Shown: in pieces, positions 15,848-23,175 of the stretch | Layout of the letters: each line of letters begins with the position of its first letter | How positions within the stretch are numbered: the first letter of the stretch is position 1 | Assembly (NCBI GenBank): GCA_002409455.1 | Contig: DHNI01000026.1 | Location: 58,671-83,368, forward strand | Length of the DNA: 24,698 nt | Reading direction: 5' to 3' | Source: Firmicutes bacterium UBA5420 | GTDB lineage: Bacteria; Bacillota; Limnochordia; Darwinibacteriales; Darwinibacteriaceae | Translations under genes and position numbers: made by a program | Notes under the pieces: generated by a model | Database searches by the model: none | What the model was told of the DNA's origin: nothing | Seen by the model: the letters and a program-made list of their open reading frames with translations, nothing else

Positions 15848-16960
15848 GTGAAGAACACAAGAAAAGGAACATTAATTGGATTAACTGTTATTTTGCTTAT
15901 AATGGCTCTTGGGTCTGTCATTCAAGCTGCAGAAGAAGATTGGGACGCGATTATTGCCGCCGCCCAGCAAGAGGGTTCGTTAACTGTTTATGACCTATCA
16001 AGTAGGATGGGCATCGCAGCAGAACTATTCGAGGAAAAGTATGGCATTAAGGTCGAATGGTCAAAAATGAACGATGTGGAGATCAGTGACCGTGTAGCCC
16101 GCGAGCATGAAGCTGGGGTTAAAGGAGCGGATGTTATTATCACCGAGGATGCAGCCATCCTTATAGCTCAGCTGCTACCCCAGGGATACGTGGTCAACTA
16201 TGTTCCACCGACACATGTAGACCTTATCCCTGTCGAGTATCAAAATCCCCTTGTTTATCGGCATCAGCCTCGGATCATTGGCTACAACAACGAGGTCTAC
16301 TCTGAGCTGCCCATCAAGAATATCTGGGATTTAACAACTCCTGCGTGGAGAGGCAAGTTTATGATGCGCGATCCTCAGCTGACTTCGACAAATCTAGCTT
16401 GGTTTGCCGAGATTATTGAGCATGCCGATCTCATGGCAGCAGAATACGAGCGGCACTTTGGCGAGCCCATCGAGCTTACTACACCTAATGCTGGTTGGGA
16501 GTTCATTAAGCGGCTTGCAAACAATCGTCCCATCATATTTTCTAGCGACACAGATGTATCAGAGGCCGTTGGGGCTCGCGGGCAGACAGATCCTCCGATT
16601 GGCCTTTATGTAATCAGTAAACACCGCGAAATAGAGGAGAAAAACCTGGCGCTAGAAGCTGCCTATGGACTTGAGCCTATAATGGGTTACCTGTATCCTA
16701 CATTCTTGGTTATGACAGCGAATTCGCATAGCCCGAATGCTGCAAAACTGTTCATCAGTTTCCTATTGGACGAGGATGGAATGAGTGCATGGGCGAAGGA
16801 TATGGGCAACTTCTCCACCAACCCGACTATCCCTCCGCATGAAGATGATCCGCTTGGCGGAACCGCTGCTTGGGCACAAGTGACGTTTCCATTGAATGCT
16901 CAAACGACGATAAAATATTATGCCGATCTCTTCGACTTCTGGCTACTACATGCTCGATAG
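15848..16960 (+). CDS. ABC transporter extracellular solute-binding protein, copy 2
   Basis: This 370-residue protein is collinear with the product of 11657-12769. I count about 32 substitutions and no gaps, roughly 91 percent identity. The start is GTG instead of ATG, after the same GGAGTGAC site, so translation may be lower. Changes cluster in the signal peptide, at NP to DL near residue 49, and in the stretch around residues 123-145 (KDV to VDL, HQH to YRH); most others are conservative. The signal peptide again lacks a lipobox cysteine. It probably feeds the same permease. The copy could raise dosage or widen substrate range, since two surface loops differ. A hairpin and then the IMPase-family gene follow. 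Confidence 0.88.
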   Translation: MKNTRKGTLIGLTVILLIMALGSVIQAAEEDWDAIIAAAQQEGSLTVYDLSSRMGIAAELFEEKYGIKVEWSKMNDVEISDRVAREHEAGVKGADVIITEDAAILIAQLLPQGYVVNYVPPTHVDLIPVEYQNPLVYRHQPRIIGYNNEVYSELPIKNIWDLTTPAWRGKFMMRDPQLTSTNLAWFAEIIEHADLMAAEYERHFGEPIELTTPNAGWEFIKRLANNRPIIFSSDTDVSEAVGARGQTDPPIGLYVISKHREIEEKNLALEAAYGLEPIMGYLYPTFLVMTANSHSPNAAKLFISFLLDEDGMSAWAKDMGNFSTNPTIPPHEDDPLGGTAAWAQVTFPLNAQTTIKYYADLFDFWLLHAR

Positions 16961-16970
16961 AGACAAGTGG

Positions 16971-16998
16971 GGCATGGGGATCGCTTGATCCCTATGCC
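16971..16998 (+). promoter_or_regulatory. Intercistronic hairpin after binding protein copy 2
   Basis: This has the same 12-bp stem and GCTT loop as at 12780. The only stem change, A to G in the left arm, keeps pairing as a G-U. Preservation of the fold through divergence suggests it matters at the RNA level. No T tract follows, and transcription can continue into the IMPase-family gene at 17040. Confidence 0.6.
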
Positions 16999-17039
16999 TA
17001 GCCTTGCATTTTTCACAACAGCCGCAGGGGGGTATTCAT

Positions 17040-17825
17040 ATGCACATAAGCATCATGGCAGCCATAGCTCGGAAGGCTGGATGCTTGTTATTGGAAAAAA
17101 GAAGACTTGGTCTGCAGATCTCGCATAAAAGTGGACTTGATTTGGTGACACAGGCAGATAAAGCCTCAGAGGAATTGATCATTGGGGAGCTTAAGCAATA
17201 TTATCCGGATTACAATGTTATGGCTGAAGAGCAGGGGTGGGTTCACAAAGCAGATTCGGAGTTCACTTGGGTCATTGATCCCCTAGATGGGACAGCAAAC
17301 TATGTTCATGGTTTGCCTCACTACTCTGTGTCGATCGGGCTACTTAAGAATAGACAACCTTTCGCCGGCGTTGTCTATAACCCCCAATTACAAGAACTCT
17401 ATAGCGCAATGCAAGGACAAGGGGCGTTCTTGAATAACAGGGCCATCAACGTCTCTACAACCGCAAAGGTGCAAGAAGGACTTTTTTCGACAGGCTTTAG
17501 TGGTGATAGGGCCAAAGTTTCTGAGGAATCCATGGGGAGATTTCAGAACATCACTAAAGAGTCCCACGGAGTGCGGAGAATTGGGTCGGGAGCTTTAGAT
17601 CTTTGTTATGTAGCCTGCGGTTATCTGGAGGGTTATTGGGAGAAACCCATCAGCACATGGGATATCGCGGCGGGTGTCGCTATTGTGCTAGAAGCAGGTG
17701 GCAAGGTAACAGCCATAGGCGGAGAACCTTTGGATCTCTTTTCGGGTGAAGTCGTGGCTACAAATGGCCAGTTACATGACGAGTTAATTGACCGCTTACA
17801 GGTACCGCAGTTACTTCCTGTTTAG
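17040..17825 (+). CDS. Inositol-monophosphatase-family phosphatase
   Basis: A 261-residue member of the Mg-dependent, Li-sensitive phosphatase family (IMPase, SuhB, CysQ). The start at ATG 17040 follows AGGGGGG; an in-frame start at 17004 has no site and overlaps hairpin-flanking sequence. Metal ligands are in the expected order: E63-E64 (AEEQG), D80-P-L82-D83-G84-T85 (DPLDGT) and D208 in WDIAAG. The length is normal. It releases phosphate from inositol monophosphate or a related sugar phosphate, in the cytoplasm. Being the last gene of an importer operon, it probably removes phosphate from the imported compound or balances the PfkB kinase. Its stop overlaps the stop of the convergent deoR-type gene by four bases. 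Confidence 0.88.
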   Translation: MHISIMAAIARKAGCLLLEKRRLGLQISHKSGLDLVTQADKASEELIIGELKQYYPDYNVMAEEQGWVHKADSEFTWVIDPLDGTANYVHGLPHYSVSIGLLKNRQPFAGVVYNPQLQELYSAMQGQGAFLNNRAINVSTTAKVQEGLFSTGFSGDRAKVSEESMGRFQNITKESHGVRRIGSGALDLCYVACGYLEGYWEKPISTWDIAAGVAIVLEAGGKVTAIGGEPLDLFSGEVVATNGQLHDELIDRLQVPQLLPV

Positions 17826-18595
17826 GGTGCTACTTCAACTGTGATCCCGTGTTTTTCTAGAGCTTGGATATCTTCTTTGGGGATGCGATTGTCTGTAATA
17901 ATGATGTTGATATCTTCCAACATAGCGAAGGTTGTAAACGCTTGCTTGTGGAATTTCGAATAATCTATAAGGCAGATAATCTGTTCGGCGGCGCGCATCA
18001 TGGCTCTTTTTGTCTCTGCAAGATCTTCAGAATAGACCATCAAGCCCTGTTCTAGATCTAGTGCAGTGGCCGCGAGAAAGAGCTTGTGCACCTTGTATTT
18101 ATCCAGCATTTGTTCAGCATCACGCCCCAGTAAGGTATATACGCCTTCCCTACGATGGCTGCTGATCTTCCCCCCTGTTACAAACAGATCAATATTGGGC
18201 TTCTTCAATGCCTCGCATCCAATCATTAGATCATTGGTCATGACAGTAACACGTTGATCACTAAGTGACTCCACTAGGGGGAGGGTAGTGCTACCACCGT
18301 CTACAATTAGGATGTCATTTTCGTTTATATGAGATAAGGCTTGTTGGGCAATGCTCCCTTTTTCGCTCACATTGGTTTGTTGCCGTGATTGTACTCGAAA
18401 GATAGAAGAGCCATTTTTCTTGAGGATAGCCCCGCCATGTACGCGCTCGACCAAGTCCATCTGTGCCATTTTGTCAAGGTCTAAACGAATTGTCTTCGCT
18501 GTGACGTGTAGTTGGTCAGCCAGTTCGGTGACTTCGGCCGATCCTGTTTCATCAATGATACGCAGAATTTCGGTCATTCGTTTCACTGAGTTCAT
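17822..18595 (-). CDS. DeoR-family transcriptional regulator
   Basis: A 257-residue regulator. The start is ATG at 18593-18595, preceded on the minus strand by AAAGGAGAA; a 19-residue upstream extension lacks a site and runs into the promoter. The N-terminal DeoR helix-turn-helix reads VTELADQLHVTAKTIRLDL, with the usual HGGA after it. The C-terminal DeoRC sensor domain has VDGGSTTLPL and MTNDL and FVTGG motifs, which bind phosphorylated sugar intermediates. It is divergent from the GAPDH/PGK/transketolase operon and therefore its probable repressor. It has its own good sigma-A promoter. IolR-like control of an inositol-type pathway is possible but not shown. Confidence 0.9.
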   Translation of the reverse strand: MNSVKRMTEILRIIDETGSAEVTELADQLHVTAKTIRLDLDKMAQMDLVERVHGGAILKKNGSSIFRVQSRQQTNVSEKGSIAQQALSHINENDILIVDGGSTTLPLVESLSDQRVTVMTNDLMIGCEALKKPNIDLFVTGGKISSHRREGVYTLLGRDAEQMLDKYKVHKLFLAATALDLEQGLMVYSEDLAETKRAMMRAAEQIICLIDYSKFHKQAFTTFAMLEDINIIITDNRIPKEDIQALEKHGITVEVAP

Positions 18596-18623
18596 TCTAT
18601 TTCTCCTTTTTCTAGGTACTAGA

Positions 18624-18652
18624 ATCATAACACACAATATTAAACCTTTCAA
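18624..18652 (-). promoter_or_regulatory. Sigma-A promoter of the deoR-type gene
   Basis: On the minus strand TTGAAA (18647-18652) and TATGAT (18624-18629) are separated by 17 bases, a near-consensus vegetative promoter. The -10 lies about 30 bases before the regulator start. Confidence 0.75.
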
Positions 18653-18703
18653 ACCCCAGAAATAAGAAGGAACTCACAAGTCAGTGTGGAATAGACCTAA
18701 TAT

Positions 18704-18738
18704 GAACAATAATGAACCTAAAAGAACCGAAAAGTTCC
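18704..18738. promoter_or_regulatory. 10-bp-phased GAAC array, candidate DeoR operator
   Basis: GAAC occurs at 18704, 18714 and 18724, each preceded by two or three A/T bases, and its inverse GTTC at 18734, all exactly 10 bp apart; another GGAAC is at 18669. The last two form GAAC-N6-GTTC. DeoR-family proteins commonly bind short direct repeats on one DNA face. The array lies 50-85 bases before the GAPDH start, directly after a possible -10 (TAATAT, 18698-18703) with a poor -35. The remaining bases of the 191-base spacer are AT-rich and unremarkable. Confidence 0.5.
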
Positions 18739-18786
18739 AAAAAACACAGGTTCGACAAACAACAAATCAAGGAGGAGGTTTTTTTA

Positions 18787-19800
18787 GTGGTAAAAGTTGG
18801 CGTTGTTGGGTATGGAGTTATTGGATTACGTTTGGCTACTGGTGTCAGTCTCCAAGATGATATGGAGCTTGTAGGTGTTGCCGATGTAGGGCTAACCTTG
18901 CCAGTACGCGCTTTGTTAGAACGGGGCATGCCTTACGATTTCTATTTGGCTATCCCCGATAACCGTGAAAAGCTAGAAGCCGCAGGTGTGCCCATTTCGG
19001 GTACTCTCGAAGATCTGGTGCAAAAATGCGATGTGATTCTTGATGCGACCAGCGCTGGCGTTGGAGCCAAGAACAAAGAAATTTATGCTAAGTATGGTAA
19101 GAAAGCAATTTTCCAAGGCGGAGAAAGTACAGAAGTGGCCGATGTATTCTTCCATGGCTATGCTAATTACGAAGAAGGTCTTGGCAAGCAATTCCTCAAG
19201 TTGACATCTTGTAACACGACTGGACTAATCCGTGCCGTAGATTGTCTCGATCGCGAGTTAGGTGTCGAAAATGTTATGTTAACCATCGTTCGCAGAGTTG
19301 CCGATCCCGGTGATTATCATCGTGGATTAACCAATGCTCTGAAAGTTGACACAGTCCCGAGTCATCAGGCCACAGATCTGATGCTGATTATGCCTCATAT
19401 TAAAGCTACAGGTGTTTTGGTACACACTCCTGTCACCCATGGGCATTTCATCTCAGTTAATATCAAGCCCAAAAAATCAACTACAACTGAAGAGGTCTTG
19501 CGCTATTTCAATGAACATCCGCGTATCCGTGTAGTAAGAATCGCTGATGGTTTTCAGGGTAATGCAGCCATTTTCAGATATGCACGTGATTTGGCTCGAC
19601 CCCACAGTGATATGTACGACATCGCGATATTCGAAGAGACCGTCACCGTGTTTGAGGGTCACGTCATCTTTGGGTTACATGTGCCACAAGAAGCTGTCGT
19701 TATTCCAGAGACAGTAGATGGGATCCGGGCTGTAATGGAAATGAGCACCGATCGGCTCGAAGCAGTGCAAGTTACCAATAAATTCTTGAACATGGCATAG
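18787..19800 (+). CDS. Type II (archaeal-type) glyceraldehyde-3-phosphate dehydrogenase
   Basis: The start is GTG 18787, eight bases after GGAGGAGG (18771-18778); the longer in-frame ATG at 18712 would translate the operator array and was rejected. The 337 residues match the length of archaeal GAPDH. The sequence follows that family: VGVVGYGVIGLRLA as the NAD(P)-binding motif, SCNTTGL with catalytic Cys142, TVPSHQATDL, and VVIPETVDGIRAVM near the C-terminus. It does not resemble the bacterial GapA type (no SNASCTT). It oxidises glyceraldehyde-3-phosphate to 1,3-bisphosphoglycerate, or a related aldehyde phosphate. The next gene, 12 bases on, is an archaeal-type PGK, which uses the product. 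A pair like this in a regulated bacterial operon suggests lateral acquisition or a dedicated catabolic role. Confidence 0.9.
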   Translation: MVKVGVVGYGVIGLRLATGVSLQDDMELVGVADVGLTLPVRALLERGMPYDFYLAIPDNREKLEAAGVPISGTLEDLVQKCDVILDATSAGVGAKNKEIYAKYGKKAIFQGGESTEVADVFFHGYANYEEGLGKQFLKLTSCNTTGLIRAVDCLDRELGVENVMLTIVRRVADPGDYHRGLTNALKVDTVPSHQATDLMLIMPHIKATGVLVHTPVTHGHFISVNIKPKKSTTTEEVLRYFNEHPRIRVVRIADGFQGNAAIFRYARDLARPHSDMYDIAIFEETVTVFEGHVIFGLHVPQEAVVIPETVDGIRAVMEMSTDRLEAVQVTNKFLNMA

Positions 19801-19812
19801 GAGGTTTTTCTG

Positions 19813-21072
19813 GTGGAAGGACTTGGCATCCATACGATTGATGACTTTGATTATAAGAATCGGACTGTACTTTTGCGTGTGGATATTAACTCACCAATCG
19901 ATCCGGTAACAAAGAGAATTGTAAATACGAATCGGATTGACAAGAGCATTCCCACGATACGCGATTTAATGTCTAAGGGTGCTAAAACTGTGCTCTTGGC
20001 CCATCAAGGTGATACGCTAGACTATCAGAATCTGATCCCTCTTACAGAACATGCGCAGCTTCTAACGGAGCGGTTGGGCGTAGAGGTTAAGTACATGGAT
20101 GATGTGGCGGGTCCGGCTGCATTACAGCTTGTTAGAAGTCTACAAGCTGGCGAGATCGCTTTGCTCGGTAATGTGCGTTACCTATGTGAAGAGATATCCA
20201 CGTTTGAAAATGTGGTTCCGCTTGAGCCAGACGAGATGCTGGAGACATTTCTCATTCGCCATCTGGCACCATTAGCTGATTATTATGTAAACGATGCTTT
20301 TGCAGCAGCCCATCGCAATTCTCCTTCTATGGTGGCCTTTCAGGAATTGCTACCTTCGGCAGGAGGAAGGCAATTGATTTCGGAATTTGGTGCCTTAAGC
20401 AAGGTGCTGGAAAATCCTAAGCGGCCAGCGTTGTTTGTGCTCGGTGGTCTTAAGGTTTCAGATGCCTTTGGCATGTTGCGCCAGGTCTTAGAAAGTGGGA
20501 CTGCAGACAAGGTTTTAGCTGGTGGCGTCACCGGGATCCTGTTCCAAATGGCACAGGGGGTCTCGTTTGGGACGGTACAAGAACAATTTCTTAAAGATCG
20601 TTCTTTACACGGTTTCATTAAGCAGGCTGAGGGTTTCTTGGAAAAGCACAGCGCTTCTTTTGTGTGTCCAGTGGATTTTGCATATCAAGATGGAGATACA
20701 CGGGCTGAAGCGCATATTAGCAGATTGCCACAAGATCAACTGTATACGGACATTGGGCGCCAGAGCATTGGCCTCTTTAAAAGCGAGATCGCCAAGGCGG
20801 GCACCATCTTTGTGAACGGACCTATGGGCGCCTATGAGAATCCCCTTTTGTCTCTAGGGACAGATACCATTTGGAATGCGATGGCAGAGGCTCCCGGTTA
20901 TACGGTGGTGGGCGGTGGCGACAGTGTCAATGCTGCTTATAAATTTGTGACAAATCCAGAAGACAAGTTTGATTACATTTGTACCGCAGGTGGGGCCATG
21001 GTACGGTTCTTGTCGGGTGTTGAATTGCCCTTGATCAAGGCCCTGAGAAAGGCGTACGGGAGGAAGTCATAA
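19813..21072 (+). CDS. Archaeal-type phosphoglycerate kinase
   Basis: A 419-residue kinase starting at GTG 19813 after AGGAGGT. It follows the archaeal PGK pattern: LLRVDINSPIDP (substrate Asp and Asn), a downstream Arg in NRIDKSIPTI, LLAHQG, LGNVRY, VNDAFAAAHRNSPS, VLGGLKVSD, FVNGPMGAYE and a nucleotide site GGGDSVNAA. It makes ATP and 3-phosphoglycerate from 1,3-bisphosphoglycerate. One oddity is that the basic-patch motif, usually His-x-Gly-Arg/Lys-Pro, reads H64-Q-G-D67-T, so a positive residue near the substrate phosphate is replaced by aspartate. Either the insertion shifts a nearby base into place, or the acid substrate differs. Its stop overlaps the LarA-family start (TAATG). Confidence 0.88.
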   Translation: MEGLGIHTIDDFDYKNRTVLLRVDINSPIDPVTKRIVNTNRIDKSIPTIRDLMSKGAKTVLLAHQGDTLDYQNLIPLTEHAQLLTERLGVEVKYMDDVAGPAALQLVRSLQAGEIALLGNVRYLCEEISTFENVVPLEPDEMLETFLIRHLAPLADYYVNDAFAAAHRNSPSMVAFQELLPSAGGRQLISEFGALSKVLENPKRPALFVLGGLKVSDAFGMLRQVLESGTADKVLAGGVTGILFQMAQGVSFGTVQEQFLKDRSLHGFIKQAEGFLEKHSASFVCPVDFAYQDGDTRAEAHISRLPQDQLYTDIGRQSIGLFKSEIAKAGTIFVNGPMGAYENPLLSLGTDTIWNAMAEAPGYTVVGGGDSVNAAYKFVTNPEDKFDYICTAGGAMVRFLSGVELPLIKALRKAYGRKS

Positions 21073-22334
21073 TGAAGCGAGAGTTAACGCTACCGTATGG
21101 GTCACAAAATCTTACATGTACCGTGCCCGCCGGAACGTATCTTGGCACCTTCTTGCCGCACAAAGAGCAGGTTCCGGGTTCAGGTGAGGAGCTCGTCATC
21201 CAGGCCCTTCGTCATCCTGTTGGCGCTCCCCATCTATCTAAGGTGGTAGCTCCAAACGATCAAGTTGTGATTATTACCAGCGATCACACGCGTCCTTGCC
21301 CGAACCCGATCCTATTACCCCCTTTGCTGGCTGCGTTGAATCAAGCTGGCGTACCCGACAGTCAGATTACCGTTGTGATTGCCTTAGGACTACATCGCAA
21401 GATGAGCGAAGCTGAACTCCGGCAATCAGTGGGTGATGAGGTTTTTCATCGTGTACAGGTCATAAATCACGATATCCATGATGTAACAAAGGTGGGTACA
21501 ACATCGCGGGGGACGCCGGTGGAGTTGTTTCGGCCCGTCGTGGAAGCAGATATTCGAATTTGTTTGGGGAATGTGGAGTTCCACTATTTCGCTGGATTCT
21601 CTGGCGGAGCCAAGGCAATGATGCCTGGCGTTGCCTCGCAAGCGGCAATAAACGCCAATCATGCGCACATGACAGAAGAAGCAGCCACTGCCGCAGAGTT
21701 AGTAGGCAATCCTGTACGTGAGGATCTGGAAGAGGCTGTGCAGATGGTGGGCGCTGACTATATCCTCAATGTTATCGTAGACGAGAACATGAACATCGTC
21801 CATGCCCGTGCCGGTGATGTGACATTAGCTCATCGTGACTTATGTGGACTCTTGATGAGCGAGGGTGTGGTTCGCATCGCGCAAAAGGTTGATCTGGCCG
21901 TTGTTAGTGCTGGGGGACACCCTAAGGATGTGGATCTCTACCAAGCACAAAAGGCCTTGGACAATTGTGCCAACGCTGTGAAGCCGGGTGGTGTTCTCAT
22001 TCTTTTGGCCCAGTGCGGTGAAGGGTACGGAAATGGGACGTTTGAAGCTTGGATGAGCTCAGGAAAAACGCCCACGGATCTACTGGCTGATCTTAAAGAG
22101 CAATTTGTGCTGGGAGGCCATAAGGCTGCAGCCATCGCCAAAGTGGCTGAAACAATCACCATCATCCTGGTGACTTCAAGTGTTATGGCTGAGAAAGAAA
22201 TGGTAGGTTTAACTGTAGTAGATAGCTGGGAGAAGGCGATGGAAACAGCTGCCCAAGACTTGGCAAGTGAGTTTTCCTACGCGGTATTTCCCTTAGGCGC
22301 TTCTACTTTACCCAAGTTACAAAGTGAGGTGTAG
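21072..22334 (+). CDS. LarA-family nickel-dependent 2-hydroxyacid racemase/epimerase
   Basis: A 420-residue homologue of lactate racemase LarA, whose nickel-pincer nucleotide cofactor abstracts hydride from a 2-hydroxy acid. Key residues are present with matching spacing: SDHTRP (substrate and cofactor loop), H108 in LGLHRKM, H171 in EFHYFAGFSGG, cofactor-linking K181 in GGAKAMMPG and H197 in NHAHM. So it is probably active. The lar maturation genes (larB, larC, larE) are not in the window and would have to be elsewhere. LarA homologues act on lactate, malate, other short 2-hydroxy acids and gluconate. In this sugar operon a sugar-acid 2-epimerase or a racemase for a C3 end product is plausible. 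It overlaps the PGK stop by one base. Confidence 0.88.
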   Translation: MKRELTLPYGSQNLTCTVPAGTYLGTFLPHKEQVPGSGEELVIQALRHPVGAPHLSKVVAPNDQVVIITSDHTRPCPNPILLPPLLAALNQAGVPDSQITVVIALGLHRKMSEAELRQSVGDEVFHRVQVINHDIHDVTKVGTTSRGTPVELFRPVVEADIRICLGNVEFHYFAGFSGGAKAMMPGVASQAAINANHAHMTEEAATAAELVGNPVREDLEEAVQMVGADYILNVIVDENMNIVHARAGDVTLAHRDLCGLLMSEGVVRIAQKVDLAVVSAGGHPKDVDLYQAQKALDNCANAVKPGGVLILLAQCGEGYGNGTFEAWMSSGKTPTDLLADLKEQFVLGGHKAAAIAKVAETITIILVTSSVMAEKEMVGLTVVDSWEKAMETAAQDLASEFSYAVFPLGASTLPKLQSEV

Positions 22335-22338
22335 TAAT

Positions 22339-23175
22339 TTGCATACATTGCAGATGTCTGACAAGAAAAGATTGGAAGACTTTGCCCGCGAAATCCGGGT
22401 TGTAACCCTAAAGGAGTTTGCCCATCTGGGATTTGGCCATGTGGGTGGTGCCATGTCCATTGTGGAGCTTCTGGCCGTACTTTATGGCGAAGTAATGAAG
22501 ATTGATCCACAGAATCCAAAGTGGGCAGATCGAGATTGGTTGGTTTTGTCAAAAGGCCATGCCGGACCAGCTCTATATGCTACTTTGGCACTAAAGGGTT
22601 ATTTCCCCGAAGAAATGCTCTATACATTGAACCAAGGAGGCACAAAGCTCCCTAGTCATGCTGACCGCAATTTAACACCCGGCGTTGATATGACAACTGG
22701 TTCTTTGGGGCAGGGCTTTTCCACAGGATTGGGAGTGGCCTTAGGTCATAGGCTCGATGGCAAGGATAATTCTGTCTATATCGTTTTAGGTGATGGGGAA
22801 TGCCAAGAAGGGCAGGTTTGGGAAGCGGTCCTATTTGGCGGTAATGCCAAGTTAGATAATTTGATTGTCTTTGTGGATCACAACAAGCAACAGCTCGATG
22901 GATATATTGATGATATTAATCCTTTAGGTGATCTAAAGGCAAAGTGGGCAGAATTTGGTTGGCACGCCCAAGAAGTGGATGGACATGATATCGCAGAGAT
23001 TTACACGGCTATCCAAAAAGCGAAAGCGACCAAAGGTAAGAGTTCTGTGATCGTCCTCCACACCGTTAAAGGTAAGGGCTGCAATTTTGCCGAGGGTGTC
23101 GAATTAAACCATCATATGCGTTTCACGCAAGAACAGATGGCTGAAGCCCTCGCAATCTTGGAAGGGGGCAAATGA
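22339..23175 (+). CDS. Transketolase, N-terminal (thiamine diphosphate-binding) subunit
   Basis: This is the first half of a two-subunit transketolase. The preferred start is TTG 22339, eight bases after GTGAGGTG, giving 278 residues; ATG 22354 is the alternative but is 22 bases from the site. Visible motifs are GHVGGAMS, SKGHAGPAL with H74, MTTGSLGQGFS, and the thiamine-diphosphate motif GDGECQEGQ (D152) ending near DHNKQQLDG. It transfers two-carbon ketol units between sugar phosphates, together with the next gene. Split transketolases are common in Bacillota and archaea. Placement next to GAPDH and PGK suggests that the glyceraldehyde-3-phosphate it makes or uses is handled locally. Confidence 0.9.
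   Translation: MHTLQMSDKKRLEDFAREIRVVTLKEFAHLGFGHVGGAMSIVELLAVLYGEVMKIDPQNPKWADRDWLVLSKGHAGPALYATLALKGYFPEEMLYTLNQGGTKLPSHADRNLTPGVDMTTGSLGQGFSTGLGVALGHRLDGKDNSVYIVLGDGECQEGQVWEAVLFGGNAKLDNLIVFVDHNKQQLDGYIDDINPLGDLKAKWAEFGWHAQEVDGHDIAEIYTAIQKAKATKGKSSVIVLHTVKGKGCNFAEGVELNHHMRFTQEQMAEALAILEGGK

Larger units (their letters stand above)
15820..16999 (+). repeat. Duplicated binding-protein unit, copy 2
   Basis: The second copy of the 11629-12808 unit has the same length and no gaps: leader, ribosome binding site, 370-codon gene and terminal hairpin. Its first three bases are the stop codon of the ATPase gene. No target-site duplication or transposase is associated with it, so recombination or unequal crossing-over is more likely than transposition. 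Confidence 0.85.

Noticed and set aside
11629..16999. Composite transposon formed by the two 1.18-kb repeats
   Set aside because: The repeats are ordinary binding-protein genes without terminal inverted repeats, transposase or target duplications.
18712..18786. ATG 18712 as the start of the GAPDH gene
   Set aside because: It would translate the operator array and the ribosome binding site itself; GTG 18787 gives the exact family N-terminus.
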